Assembly: GCA_036250225.1 (NCBI GenBank)
Contig: JAPZLL010000040.1
Location: 1-64,000 of the forward strand
Length of the DNA stretch: 64,000 nt
Origin: Cercophora sp. LCS_1
Lineage: Eukaryota; Ascomycota; Sordariomycetes; Sordariales; Lasiosphaeriaceae
Direction of reading: 5' to 3'
Below the pieces are notes generated by a model that worked only from the letters and a program-made list of their open reading frames with translations, ran no database searches and was not told the DNA's origin. This document shows positions 9,904 to 20,489 of the stretch, piece by piece (within the stretch, counting starts at the first letter, position 1; each line of letters opens with the position of its first letter). The position numbers and the translations under genes were made by a program.

Positions 9904-10683
9904 CCGGGATGGAATATGAACGCCCAATGTACGTAGAAATCGGATGTTCTGTTTTCTGCCTGGTTGTTGCATCTTCAAGTGTGCTGCTCTGAAGGATTAG
10001 GACCGACGTAAAGAACGACCTGAGGGTCCTGCTGGCACGGTCATCTTTAGGACCTAGAAGGGAAAATACCACGGGAAGAGGCCGCGGAAGCAGTCATGAC
10101 GTGTTCAGGACCCGTGGTACCTGGTCGAGCTGGGCGCAGGGATAGCATTGGAGAGCCGATTAGGGTACTGATTGGGAATTAGAAGGTTTCAAACGACTTC
10201 CTGCATGTCCCCGCAGAGGTGACAACCAGGCGGCTTCATGTTCAGTCGTCCACAGACACGGGAGTGTAGTGCTTTCCGCACCCTGCCGCTGAGCTGTGAT
10301 ACCTACCGCAGGGAAGCGCCTATCCAAATTATGAACAGATATCGTCAAATAGCTGAGAGGCTTGCGTAGCGCGGGGCCATTTTTAGCACAAGGTGACGAG
10401 TTTGCCGACTTTTCAACGCGCGCTTCTTAGCAAAATCATTCCTAACGTTGTTGCCATTTGGTAAAGGAGGGACATGCTAGGCGAGAGGAGCGTATTATAT
10501 ATGCATAAGAGGACGGTGAGTCCTTCAGTCTCGATGTAAAGGCTGCAACTCCGCGTCTTATATCATCAAGAAATATGAGTTTAGAAACATAGGCTAAGTT
10601 AGTTCTTTAACGCCATGGGGCTCCTTTCATGTGATATCCTGTGTTGCATTTCTTATCTTTAATGTTAGAGTTTAGTCTGGAAC
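9904..10683. other. Intergenic, no gene seen
   Basis: 780 bp between convergent genes (propeller + and SUR7-like -). No coding or repeat structure that I can support. Confidence 0.45.
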
Positions 10684-11637
10684 TTATGGGTAATAAAACT
10701 GCCTCTGACGAGCCTCTTCTTCCTTGCGCTCCTTCTTGCGCCTCTTCTTTTTCTCCTCCTCCGTCTCCGGCCTCAACATCTCGCCCGCGCAGCTACAACA
10801 ACACGAAAAGAGACACAAGACAAGAAAGATAAAGGGTAAAAAAGCCGGTAGCTTCATCAACGAAGCAGCAAACAGAAAGATTAAACTCCCCGACGCATTC
10901 CCTGTCGTCCGGACGACGCCATGCATCCCATTATTCATGGCCAGGATGGCGCAAACCCCCGCGACGATGCTCAGCACCGTGCTGAGCAGACCGATGCAGC
11001 ATACCGCTATTGTACTCCCCGTGAAGCTCACGCCCGCATTCGCAATGTCGAGGAGTATCGACAAGATGGCCAGCGCGGCCGCGGCCTTGGCTTGAGACTC
11101 GACGCTGGATTCCTTGTCGCGCAGCCTAGACGGCGGGACATCAGCGAGAGTCTCTTCCCATGCGGTAAGGACGCTGGCGACGCTTTTTTCTGTTCTGTCC
11201 GGGTCGATGATGGTCTCAATGTTGGCGCGGAGAGAATCCTGCAGGATGGACAGAACGTCGGTCTTGGGCGGAAAGGAACGGCGACATTTTGTTTCACCGC
11301 TGGTGGTAGGGCCGCGGATGGGGTCGGGGCCGTCGGCAAAGAAGTCGCAGACGCCGGAGAGGCCGTAGTACCAGTAACTGGGGAGCCGGGGGTGGACGAG
11401 GTCGGATGTCTTGTGGGTGGTGTTGGCGCTGAGATTGACTAGTTCGGAAGCGAGCTCGGTGATGTTGACGCGATAGATGGCGAGGTCTCGGGTCCCAGGG
11501 GACATGCAGCCGATGAGGAAGCAGATGGTGCCCGCGAGGCTTACTGGGTGTTGTCAACAGGTGAGGTGAAGAGATAGTTTTGTTGACGACTTACGTGGCA
11601 GCAGAAGGAGGGTGCAAAGCGGTAACTTGGCCACCAT
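10684..11637 (-). CDS. SUR7/PalI-like four-span membrane protein
   Basis: Two exons, 11637-11595 and 11543-10684, with a 51-nt intron 11544-11594 (donor GTAAGT, acceptor CCCAG). Exon 1 begins MVAKLPLCTLLLLP and with exon 2 (LSLAGTICFLIGCMSPGTRD) forms the first membrane span. An outer loop follows with YWYYGLSGVCDFFADG and a later Cys (TKCRRSFPP), a pattern like the GLWxYC loop of SUR7/PalI proteins. Three further spans lie at about residues 190-280, with AALAILSILLDIANAG, CCIGLLSTVLSIVAGVCAIL and FLPFIFLVLCLFSCCCSCAG. The tail is highly charged (EEEKKKRRKKERKEEEARQ). The family acts in eisosomes, wall stress or ambient pH sensing. The assignment rests on topology and the Cys loop, so the exact subfamily is open. 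Confidence 0.65.
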
Positions 11638-12809
11638 GATTGCGGTGGTGGTGGGTGTTGTTGGAGAACGACAGAGGATGGAGGCGGCGCGTCTGTTGAT
11701 CTGTTCCCCATATTCTTCTTTATTACGCTCAGACATCAACATCTTCAGCAATGCCGAGCGTGCTAGCGGTTATTGAGAATAGCTCTAGCTCCTTCGGTTG
11801 GCCTTGACACTCTTGGCAGCTCTCGGCATATGTGGCAGGGGTCTAAGAACGGAAGTATCTTCAGGAATGCGACTCCCGGCAGGGCTTCATGATGTGCTAG
11901 CACTTTGATTCCTGCGGTCTCCAATGTCATTGGAATCCATTTCGAACAGTTGTTATCTTGATGGCGTCCGCCCATGGTTTTGAGCTGAGTCGCATGGCAA
12001 TGCAAGGCATTGTCGTTGCCCTCCTCCCGGGACCCGGCACAGCACCCCTGGAACTGCTAATAAAGGTTATGCAGCACGAGGAGATTGCATCAATAGTGTG
12101 TTCAATACCAAGAAGCGGCGCTCTGGGCAATGAACACAAGCGAGGAATACCAAGACTTCATCTTTGCTGTCATCGGATGATGGGTTGGAACCAGCTCCAA
12201 AGACTCAGATCATTTGACGCAAAAACAGCCGCCATTTTCACTCGCTGGACCACTGTATCCCCTTCTATATCCTTACACGAGCCTAAGTGAGACTGACTCT
12301 CAACCACGTGGTAAATGTAAACTCCCCGGCGACTTCTCTTGTCGTAAAGGACCCAAAAGCACGGTGCTCCCACGTGGACTGCCCTGATTTTGGAAGCGGG
12401 CATTTATCCTGGGCGTTGCTGTGCGTTGTCAGTCAAAGTTCTTCTGCGGGAGGTGGAGACGTTGGGCTAACACGCAGTCACACTTCGTGTCAGTATCATC
12501 TCATTGCAGAGATATCGAATAGGAGGATTTAAATGCTTCTGTATCGACGGTATGTTAAACGAGGCACATTTGTGGGGGCGTTGTGGCTTTCACGGCGACC
12601 ATTGACAGCACAGAAAATACCGGTGGGCGCTTGTTCCAGTAAGACGGCTTGCCATTGTGGACAAGAATAGACAGAACTGCGCGTCATCCGAGGTTCAGTG
12701 TACACAGCATAGCCATGCTTCCTACCAGCCAAACCCACAACAGTGGCACCAGTCTACCTCATCTTCCACAATAGCTGGTAGGTCTGGTTGAGAGGTGGAT
12801 TGGAGTTAT
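11638..12809. other. Intergenic, no gene seen
   Basis: About 1.2 kb with only short, unrelated open frames on both strands. It ends where 5'-truncated repeat copy 2 begins. Confidence 0.45.
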
Positions 12810-13047
12810 GCGCACCCCACCCCGACCCTTAATCCCTTTGACCCTCGGCCCCCATCGTATTTCCAAGCACCTCCGGTCCGGACCCCATTGGAACCAAGCT
12901 TGGCACCACCCGCTTTGATACCGGCGAGTGAGTCAAAACTCATGTTGGGTGCTTTTATCTTTGCATGAGACGCATTTTTTGCTGTCCCCTGAAACTCGCC
13001 GTGTCGGGAAGGGCCCACGCGTGTTGCCGTCGGGGTTCGGAAGGTGA
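12810..13047. repeat. Dispersed repeat, copy 2 (5'-truncated)
   Basis: Shares with copy 3 (17819-18178) the blocks CCCATCGTATTTCC, CACCTCCG, TCCGGACCC, AAGCTTGGCACCACCCGCTT, ACCGGCGAGTGAGTCAAAAC, GAGACGCAT-like, GAAACTC, GGGAAGGGC, CGTGT and TCGGGGTTCGGAAG. It lacks the first ~130 bp of copy 3, so it is 5'-truncated. The common 3' limit with copy 3 falls at GGTTCGGAAG(G)TGA. Confidence 0.8.
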
Positions 13048-13418
13048 GGCGATGTTCCGTCACTCACCTGGATGCCCAGACCATTTTGGCATACCTGCTT
13101 CACAACGAAAATTCGTCGATCCTTCAGACCCGAGGCCCCTTCAACACCGCCTTCATCAAGAACGCGGATGACGGGTTCTCCATCGACGTCAAACCGGAAC
13201 TTCGCACTTTGCTGTTTAGTGGCATCGCGCCGTTGAAGGTTTCCACCTATCGTGGACTAGGGGTTGTCTGCCTAAACTTGAGGAAAGAGACCGCCTACAT
13301 CCTCTTCAGCCATTCTCAGGAGAGGGACGAAAAGGAGTGGAAGCTCGCATCATTGAGTTACCCAGGATCGCAGGATAAGAAGAGTGATATCGTTCTGAGG
13401 CCGACACATCAGGGCTGA
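13044..13418 (+). pseudogene. Orphan reading frame abutting repeat copy 2
   Basis: An open frame of 124 codons begins inside the last bases of repeat copy 2 (non-ATG start) and ends TGA at 13418. Its composition (PFNTAFIKNADDGFSIDVKP, GLGVVCLNLRKETAYILFSH) looks protein-like rather than random, but it has no start of its own and no family I recognise. It may be the tail of a gene cut by the repeat, or chance. No function is proposed. 13419-13968 holds nothing else I can support. Confidence 0.25.
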
Positions 13419-13968
13419 AACAGAGTCTTGGGCATCTACAATGCTCATGACCGTAAGTTTAGGTAGTTGGCTTCGAACAACACAACAACGGCGGTATTTT
13501 TGTGTTGGGTGGATTTTTAATATCAGTGTACGTAGGATTTTAAGAGTGGATACGGTAAACCCTACCAGGGCCCTGCCCAAGAAGCATCAAGTAGCTCTTG
13601 GACAATTTTTGAAGGTAGTGATAGTGTTAAATGACAGCTGGCTTAATATCGAGTATCCATTTCCCCATCAGCAGGTTCAATTGCCGTCCTGAGGCAGAGC
13701 TTGGCGCTCGTGAGTGTGCAATTAATTGGTCGGATTGAGCGGGAAATCCTGCACAGCCTGTTTCAGACTTTCAGCTGGTCTTGGTGTCGAAGCGGCACAG
13801 CGGCCTCCGACTCGCACTCTCCATCTCGACAATGCTGCGGCAGCCTGGCAGCCCGACTGGAGCAAGCACCGGCCTCAACAGGCTTCGGGGTTTATGTCGC
13901 AGCGGTACTTGGCTTTATTGTCTTGAGTCTTGTACCAGTTCCTCTACGTACGATCCGACCCATCCACG

Positions 13969-16900
13969 ATGGAACCAATATCCGCGCTGAGCCTGGTAGG
14001 CGACGTTGTCGGGCTCATCGAGACAGGCTTGCGGTCTGTTAAAACAGCCCGCAAAATCTACCACTCGGCTACAGGCAGCACCAGTGAGAATGAGAGCCTG
14101 GCTCTCCTGGCTGGCGAGGTGCGGAAACGCGCCATGACACTAGAGACAAAGCATTCGTCGGTAGTCGATCAGGCGAGTCCATCTGCCAGCGACGAGGACG
14201 GACAGTCGCTTGACAATATTGCTCGCAACTGCCGGAAGATCGCCGACGAGGTGCTCGCTCTGCTGTCCACGCTACAGACGGCACAGCAAAAGTCTGTCAA
14301 ACACACCATCGCCGCCACGTGGCGAAACTTTCGCAAGAAGGAGGAGAAGGAAGAGTTGGTTGCCCAGCTGGAGAGGCTCGCTGCACAGTTACACCAGCAA
14401 ATGATGTTTGTCAACCAGTAAGTATTAACTTCCAAGTTCCAGTACCCAGTCTATGCCGCCACTGACATTTAATTAGATCGGAAACCCTATCCCACCTGGA
14501 AGAGTTAGTTGCCGTTGGAGCTGAAAGCGCGGAGAAGCTAGGACAGCTGCAGGCCCAGCTCGATGTAATGAGAGTCAGCACGAACGCTGAAGTCTTTGAA
14601 AACGACGCTTTTGGCTCTCTCCGGACTAGATTGGACCGCTCAGACGACATTGTGACCAAGAGCCGCAACAACGTCATCAAGCTGGCACTGTCGACGCACA
14701 GCCTAGACTCGCGCTTCCTTGAAGTGTCCAACGCGCATTCCAAAACGTTTGAGTGGATCCTCGAGGACCAAGAAGGCAACCAAGAAGCCACCGGACTTGG
14801 ACCCTCATTTGAAGAATTCATGGGAGGAGACTTGAAGGCATGGGAGGCAAAACGAAACCAGCGTCGGGCCGAGAACATGCAGCAACCCGGTCGCCAACAT
14901 GCCGGCTCCGAGTTTGTGAAGTGGCTGGGAGCAGACGGCGGCGGCGGCGTGTTCCACATCTCGGGGAAGCCCGGGGCCGGCAAGTCGACGCTGATGAAGT
15001 TCCTGTGCCAGAATCCCCGGACCCGTGGACATCTCGCGACGTGGGCCGACGGGGCTGGCAAGACGTTGGTTTTTTCCCAGTTTTTCTTCTGGAAGGAAGG
15101 CACAAAAGCCCAGCGGAGCTTATTTGGTCTTTTGCGCGGCTTGTTGTTCCACATCCTCGACAATGCTCCTCAGCTCACTGTCGCCGCCTTTCCGGACCTC
15201 TGGGATGTGACCGCCACCCACGGAGCTGCGGTCTCGAGTATCCCAGACAGTGCAGTCGAAGCCTCCTTCAACCGGCTCATGACCAACCCAGACATCTATC
15301 GTAATCATCGGTTCGCGTTTTTCATCGACGGCCTAGACGAATACGAAGGCGACTACCGCCAGCACGCGGAAATGATCAAACGGCTGTTCGGGTGGGTTGA
15401 GTCAGGCATGGGGAACGTCAAGCTGTGCATCTCGAGCAGGGAGTGGAACATGTACCTCGACGGGTTTGCCGCATGTCCCAAGCTCAAACTGCAGGACCTC
15501 ACTCTGCACGACATGAGATTGCTCGTCACGGGTAGGCTGGGCAGCAATACGCAATTCCAAGCCCGGGCGTCGGCGGGTGAAGACCTATCGTTTCTCGAGA
15601 CCACGATGGTCACCAAGGCCGAGGGCGTCTTTCTTTGGCTTTACCTCGTCCTCAACATGGTCGAGGAATGTATTGGCGACGGAGCCGACGTCGACTCGAT
15701 CCGCGCAACGCTCGAGTGCCTGCCTTCCGATCTGGAACAGCTGTTTGAGAAGCATTTTGACTCGATCCCTGCGCAGCACATGCAGAGCGCCCTGCGGACA
15801 TTTGCAGCTGTGCTCGAGGCTACCAACGCCAAGATCGATCTTCTCCTATACCGATACTCGTTTCTCGACCAGCACCACAAGGACGGAGACTTTGCGCTCA
15901 GTATGACGCCAGCAAAGTTAAACCCAGAGCAGATTGAAGCGAGGTTGTCGCTAGCGAGGAGAAGAGTCGCCGGCAGCTGCCGGGGATTCCTCGAGATCCG
16001 AAAATCCGAGGTCTGGCGCCAGGAGCCATCGTTCGGCGAGTACATTACCATGACGCACCGCTCGCTGGCCGACTTTTTGCGACAGAAATGCACATGGTGC
16101 AGTTTTCGCAGTGCCGACACGCGAGATGGGCTGCTGCAGAGCTTTGTGGCGCATATCAAGACAATTCCATTAACAGGACCTTACTTTGACAACCCGCGTC
16201 GGAGACGGCATTTCGTCAATGAGCTCGAATACTTTTTGATGATGACGTTCAAGCACCCCGACGAGGTGGATGTTCAGCGCGTGTCTCTGGTGCTAGATGA
16301 GATCGAGAAAACTGTGGGTACCGAGTACTGGTCATCACTCCACGCGGCCCGGGACGACCGATATCCGACCATGCGCTCGAGGGGCTGGGGGATCCTCTAC
16401 TCGACCCACCAGGATAAGATCAGCTTCGCCAACATGCCGGTTGAGACCATGATTACTGGACGTGCCATCTACGACGGCAGCCATGAGTTTTTGAAACACC
16501 AAATCGAGAGGGGAAACAAGGCAGCCTTGTCCCATGTGTCCACTGGCCATGCACTTGTCAACGTTTTACGACGCATGATGAACGACACGGCCCTGTCTAA
16601 TACCTCTGCGCTTCTCCCTCTCTCGGAATGGGTAAAAACACTCAACTTGCTCTTCCACAACGGGCTATCAGCCGCATACCAGCTCGAGCCTTGGACCAGA
16701 CTGTGGTCGTCGTGGCCCCATCTCCTGTGGTACATCATCTTCAGCACCTCGCAACCACGGCCTAACCGCAACAAGCAACATCCGTACATTATCCTACTGG
16801 AGGCGTTTTTGCACTTTGGAGCCAAATCCGACATGACCTTCTGCGTCAAGAGCGCCCCGCCACGCACCGCCATCATCTCGCCCTGCGATATCCCCAAAGA

Positions 16901-17171
16901 CGACGAGAGTACGCGGTGCCAGGACACACTGCCCATGGTCCGGCTTGCCCTCTCGAAAGGCGGTGTGGTTTCGCTGCGTGATCTCGTCGGGCTGTGGATT
17001 CCGCGTCAAAAAGAGCGTCTAGAGGTGCTGATTGATAATAACATTGCAGGAGTTGCGGATACCTCAGGCTTCTGGGAGTCTCTGCTGGAGATGAGAAACG
17101 CACAGATTGCTGAGACGATTGGCGAGGTTCATCCGCTGCTGGCAAAGAGCAAGGATATTGAGAATGACTAG
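13969..17171 (+). CDS. NACHT-domain STAND protein (fungal NLR-like), no C-terminal repeats
   Basis: Two exons, 13969-14417 and 14477-17171, with a 59-nt intron (donor GTAAGT, acceptor TTAATTAG); 1047 aa. N-terminal region 1-250 is helical (MEPISALSLVGDVVGLIETG opens it), matching the fungal STAND N-terminal domain. The NACHT NTPase follows: P-loop GKPGAGKST at about 313-321, Walker B FFIDGLDEYEG near 431-440, then CISSREW (sensor-like) near 465. A winged-helix-like region contains GVFLWLYLVLNMVEE and LPSDLEQLFEKHFDSIP, typical of proteins carrying the DUF7791-type C-terminus, plus YITMTHRSLADFLRQK. No WD, ankyrin or TPR repeats are visible in the last 400 residues. Such proteins act in allorecognition or immunity-like regulated cell death. 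A decayed relative lies 270 bp downstream. Confidence 0.85.
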
Positions 17172-17438
17172 GTTTCTTTGTTATTGCCCCACACTTGCCA
17201 TCAATACCGATCATCAAGGTCTGAGTTTCAATGTAGGACAAACCCGTAAGGGCTCCACCGAACCCAGTAAAATCCAACTGAATGCCCCTGCCCTCGGCTT
17301 GGTTTCTATTCGTGCCCCGACCTCTATCTCCGGGTAGGGGGCATCTCCTAAACAGCTTGAAGGCCCATCCTTATCCCAATTGCTTTTGTCACTCATTGTC
17401 TTTTCATGCTCAACGTGCAGAAACGTCCCATCATCAGC

Positions 17439-17818
17439 ATGGCAGACCCTCTCTCCGCTGTTGGCACCGCAGTCGATGTCCTATCTTTGGGTGTTCAAGC
17501 ATGTCAAGGGCTGATCAATTAAATTGGTGCTGTGCGTGGCCAGGATGGCGATATCGCTGCTACGAAGCGCCGAGCACAGACCTTGCGCTCCGTCTTTGAC
17601 ATGCTCCAACAGCTCTATCCCGAGCTGGAGCGCCACGACAAAACGGCGGCCAAGATACTAGACCAATGCCTGCTCCGTAGTTGCGACGAGGTTGCTGAAC
17701 TTGATGCTCTCCTCAAGTCTCTAACCAACGATAGCGGGCCGTTGCGTGCTAGTCATGCTAAAGCAAAAGCAAAGAGATTGGCACGGCAGATGCTGTATCC
17801 TCTTCACCACGAATCCCT
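17439..17818 (+). pseudogene. Dead NLR N-terminal fragment, stop codon plus repeat insertion
   Basis: The ATG at 17439 opens MADPLSAVGTAVDVLSLGVQ, the classic start of fungal STAND N-terminal domains, but meets TAA at 17520-17522. The same frame then continues (VRGQDGDIAATKRRAQTLRS, later AKRLARQMLYPLHHESL), closely following the family pattern in which a YPF-type motif precedes the NTPase. At about 17819 the homology stops inside the sequence of repeat copy 3, and no NACHT domain follows after the repeat. So the gene has a nonsense codon and lost everything beyond roughly residue 127. It lies in the same orientation as the intact NACHT gene, but its N-terminus is of a different subtype, so it is a separate gene rather than a tandem copy. 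Confidence 0.75.
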
Positions 17819-18178
17819 CAGCTCAACTGCGATAACATCAATTCTAATAAATCCATTGCGGCAATTCTTGGCCCCAAAACCCCAAAGTAACTCTACATGG
17901 AACGGTCATGTTGACCGCTTTTTCGACACACGGCCCCACCCCGCTCCGACTTCCGACTTCCTTCCATCCTCGGCTCCCATCGTATTTCCGACCACCTCCG
18001 ATCCGGACCCGTTGGACCCAAGCTTGGCACCACCCGCTTTGACACCGGCGAGTGAGTCAAAACTCCTGTCGGCGCTTATTCGCGTAAGACGCATCTTTCG
18101 TTATCCCTTTTGTAAGCCCTTGAAACTCTCCGTTTTGGGAAGGGCTAGGCGTGTCGCCTTCGGGGTTCGGAAGTGAAG
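17819..18178. repeat. Dispersed repeat, copy 3 (longest), inserted in NLR relic
   Basis: About 360 bp from AGCTCAACTG to GGGGTTCGGAAGTGA. The 5' limit is shared with copy 1 (both begin AGCTCAACTG); the 3' limit is shared with copy 2. No inverted ends, no pol III boxes and no clear target duplication. The minus strand carries an open frame (about 17906-18094) whose peptide SFDSLAGVKAGGAKLGSNG recurs in copy 2, and whose EVVGNTMGAEDGRKSEVGAG part recurs in copy 1. Confidence 0.8.
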
Positions 18179-18369
18179 AGTGCGAGGGTTAGGGTTGGCT
18201 ATAAGGCGGCATGTTTACGAATTTAGGAAGTCTACATGGGATGCGTGTTCAGGGTGTGATGTGATTCGGGGATGATTCAGGAGGTGACGTCAGGAAGTTG
18301 ATGCCTGGGGAAGGGCGCGGTGATCAAGAAATGTAATCAAGCAGGACGGGACTGGGATGAGCGTGAGAT

Positions 18370-18385
18370 TGACGATATATTTAAG
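18370..18385 (+). promoter_or_regulatory. Probable TATA element of the VOC gene
   Basis: GACGATATATTTAAGA lies about 115 bp before the ATG at 18497, followed by a CT-rich leader (CTCATCTCTCCCCAAGACA) as is common before fungal starts. Confidence 0.4.
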
Positions 18386-18496
18386 ATGAGGCCAGTTTTC
18401 CCCCTTTTCTCTGGTGATCAACTCGTCACTTCGCTTCTTTCAAACATCTCACTCACCAACATCTGATATTCTCATCTCTCCCCAAGACAAACCAAA

Positions 18497-18931
18497 ATGG
18501 TCATCGCGCACACGGGCATCAAAGTCCCCGCGGCAGACATCGTCGCCGCCGTCAAGTTCTACGAGGCAGCGCTGGCCCCTCTGGGCTACAAGAAGACGGC
18601 TGTGTATCTCAACGGGTTGGTCAACGGATTCGACGACGGCGGTTCCCACGGCGCGGACTGGTATGTCAGTGCCGCGCAGGAGGGAACACCGGTGAAAAGT
18701 CATCACTGTTTTGTTGCCAAGGGTGAGTTCTTTTTTTCAGGTTGATGAGAAAATACTGACGGGACAGATCGGGCAACGGTGGATGCCTTTTACAAGGTTG
18801 CCTTGGAGGCTGGAGGGAAGGATAATGGAGCCCCGGGGGTGAGGGCACATTATCACAAGGATTACTATGCTGCGTTTGTGTTGGATGCTGTCGGAAACAA
18901 CATTGAGGTTGTGTATCTAGGGCCGGCTTAG
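18497..18931 (+). CDS. Glyoxalase/VOC-fold small protein
   Basis: Two exons, 18497-18722 and 18768-18931, with a 45-nt intron (donor GTGAGT, branch TACTGAC, acceptor GGACAG); 129 aa. The start sits in good context (ACCAAAATGG). The fold is a single vicinal-oxygen-chelate domain: HTGIKVPAADIVAAVKFYEA at the N-terminus (beta strand, then the FYE helix), LAPLGYKK, a central strand with SHHCFVAKD, the helix ATVDAFYKVALEAGGKDNGA, and the C-terminal strands AAFVLDAVGNNIEVVYLGP. The metal-site residues of the family (N-terminal His and C-terminal Glu) are plausible at H5 and the E of NNIEVV. Members include glyoxalases, dioxygenases and resistance proteins; the substrate cannot be told. Probably cytosolic. 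Confidence 0.8.
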
Positions 18932-20089
18932 GAAGTGTCGTTCAGTTTTTGATGGTTGGTGAATATGCTTGAACATCGAAGCAGAGGAAAGAATCATGAG
19001 AATCATGAGAATCATGAGATTGCATTATGCATAGCTGGTTCCTGACTTGTGAAGCATCTCTCTGCTTAACCGCTTGTGATCCATGTATGCCTTTTTGTGC
19101 TTGACCTTGTAGTCATGTCAGATACGGGTTCATGAACCTTTTCCCTGGTATCTCTGATTCTGAGCGCTCGTCTCTCCCATGGACCTGCCGAAAGCTATGA
19201 TGAAGAGCCTCCAAGCTCTCGGATCTACCTCTCAGTCTCACGGCCCCAATGCGCCAATGAACTCGTCTGAGGTCAAACTGTAGAACAGCATTCAGATCAC
19301 GCTGCAGGACATTCGCGTTGCCATGGATTGAAGCGATGTCTGTCCGGATGTTCACACCTGAAAATTGAATTACGATACACATTTCGACCTGCATTCCCTC
19401 AGTGAACTTCCTAACGCGGCAGGATTCCATCAATCTTGAAGATCAGTTGTCTAGCTAAGCGTTTGCCTGCACATCGAAATCATGCAATTCGACTCGTTTG
19501 CCACTGCCCTGTGTGTTTTTCGCGTGCAGAATATCTTCCATTGTCAGATGCATGTATCGCGTCCCTGCTCCTCCTTACTTCGGTTGGACCACCCCTAACC
19601 AATAAGCCGGGCTCTATCTTCAATGTAGGTAGTCATTGAGTTCGTCAGAACGCTACAATTTTGAAGAGCGGTAAGGATGTTCTCTGAGCAAAGGCGATAT
19701 CGCACAACTTCCTCGTCGTGCATGTGCGGCTGAAATAAGATGGACGAGTATGCGGCATGTGAATCCGGCGTGTGGTGATCGTTATCAGATAGAGATAGCT
19801 GAGGTGCCTAGCGTTCCATGCTGGTCTTAAATGGACCAGCTCGGATTCTCGCCATTTCGTCTGGGCTTATCACCCTGTGGTATTCGACAACCTATTTATT
19901 CATGTGACGTAAAGTCCGAGAATTATGGGGTTCAACTGTTAACCCATGGAGCTGCCATGCAAAGCTGACTTACATGTATATATACCGTAGAACAGATAAG
20001 CTTAGTGGCCCTTTGTCAGGTTTAACGCGACATAGCCTTTCCCGTTAGCTACGTACCCACCTCCACACCCTTGGAGTGGTTGCTTTCCT
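18932..20089. other. Intergenic with a 9-bp tandem repeat
   Basis: AATCATGAG is repeated three times at 18992-19018. The rest of the ~1.1 kb has no gene I can support; short frames here (for example 19113-19433 minus) lack any family resemblance. Confidence 0.45.
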
Positions 20090-20489
20090 TCAAGGATAGG
20101 AGTCTCTTCTACTATTGTGCTGTGCGTTCCAGACCGTTGCGCCTCCGTCTCCTCGCTCCTGGACATTTGTTTTAATTTTCCTCTCACGTCTTATCCAATC
20201 CAACAAGGTGAGCGAGGGGCTATAATCGTCCGCGGAGAACTTTGAATTTCCAGATTCTGTCCAGCGCCAAACCGCGAGAATGACTAGGGGCAGTGCAATA
20301 GCCCAAAGCATCCAAAAGTCGGGGTTCAAATCCATGTCCCCTTCTGAGAAGAACTGGGTGCCAAATATTGACGACACGGCAGTGAAAGGAATGAATACCA
20401 TCCCCACAATGGAGATGGTACGCACGCTGCGACTGTTGTTGAGGTTGATCTGGCTGTCGTGTACGGTGTTGATGTGGAATGCCTGACGG
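20090..20489 (-). pseudogene. 3' fragment of a CorA-like transporter gene
   Basis: On the minus strand a well-formed acceptor (TTCTAACCCGTCAG) precedes an exon starting AFHINTVHDSQINLNN and continuing VRTISIVGMVFIPFTAVSSI, FGTQFF, then a second span (FWMLWAIALPLVILAVWRW). It has the two closing transmembrane helices and the preceding long helix of fungal CorA-type metal-ion channel proteins. The exons that should lie upstream (above 20490) are missing; that DNA encodes a different gene on the other strand. The tail after the second helix (KFSADDYSPSLTLLDWIRRE) is basic. I regard it as a truncated relic. If transcribed, it would lack the cytosolic domain. Confidence 0.6.

Noticed and set aside
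16469..16936. Minus-strand frames under the NACHT gene
   Set aside because: Antisense shadows of a long coding exon; no family resemblance.
18180..18200. GAGGGTTAGGGTTGG, telomere-like TTAGGG
   Set aside because: Only one to two units, so chance or a minor interstitial remnant, not a telomere.
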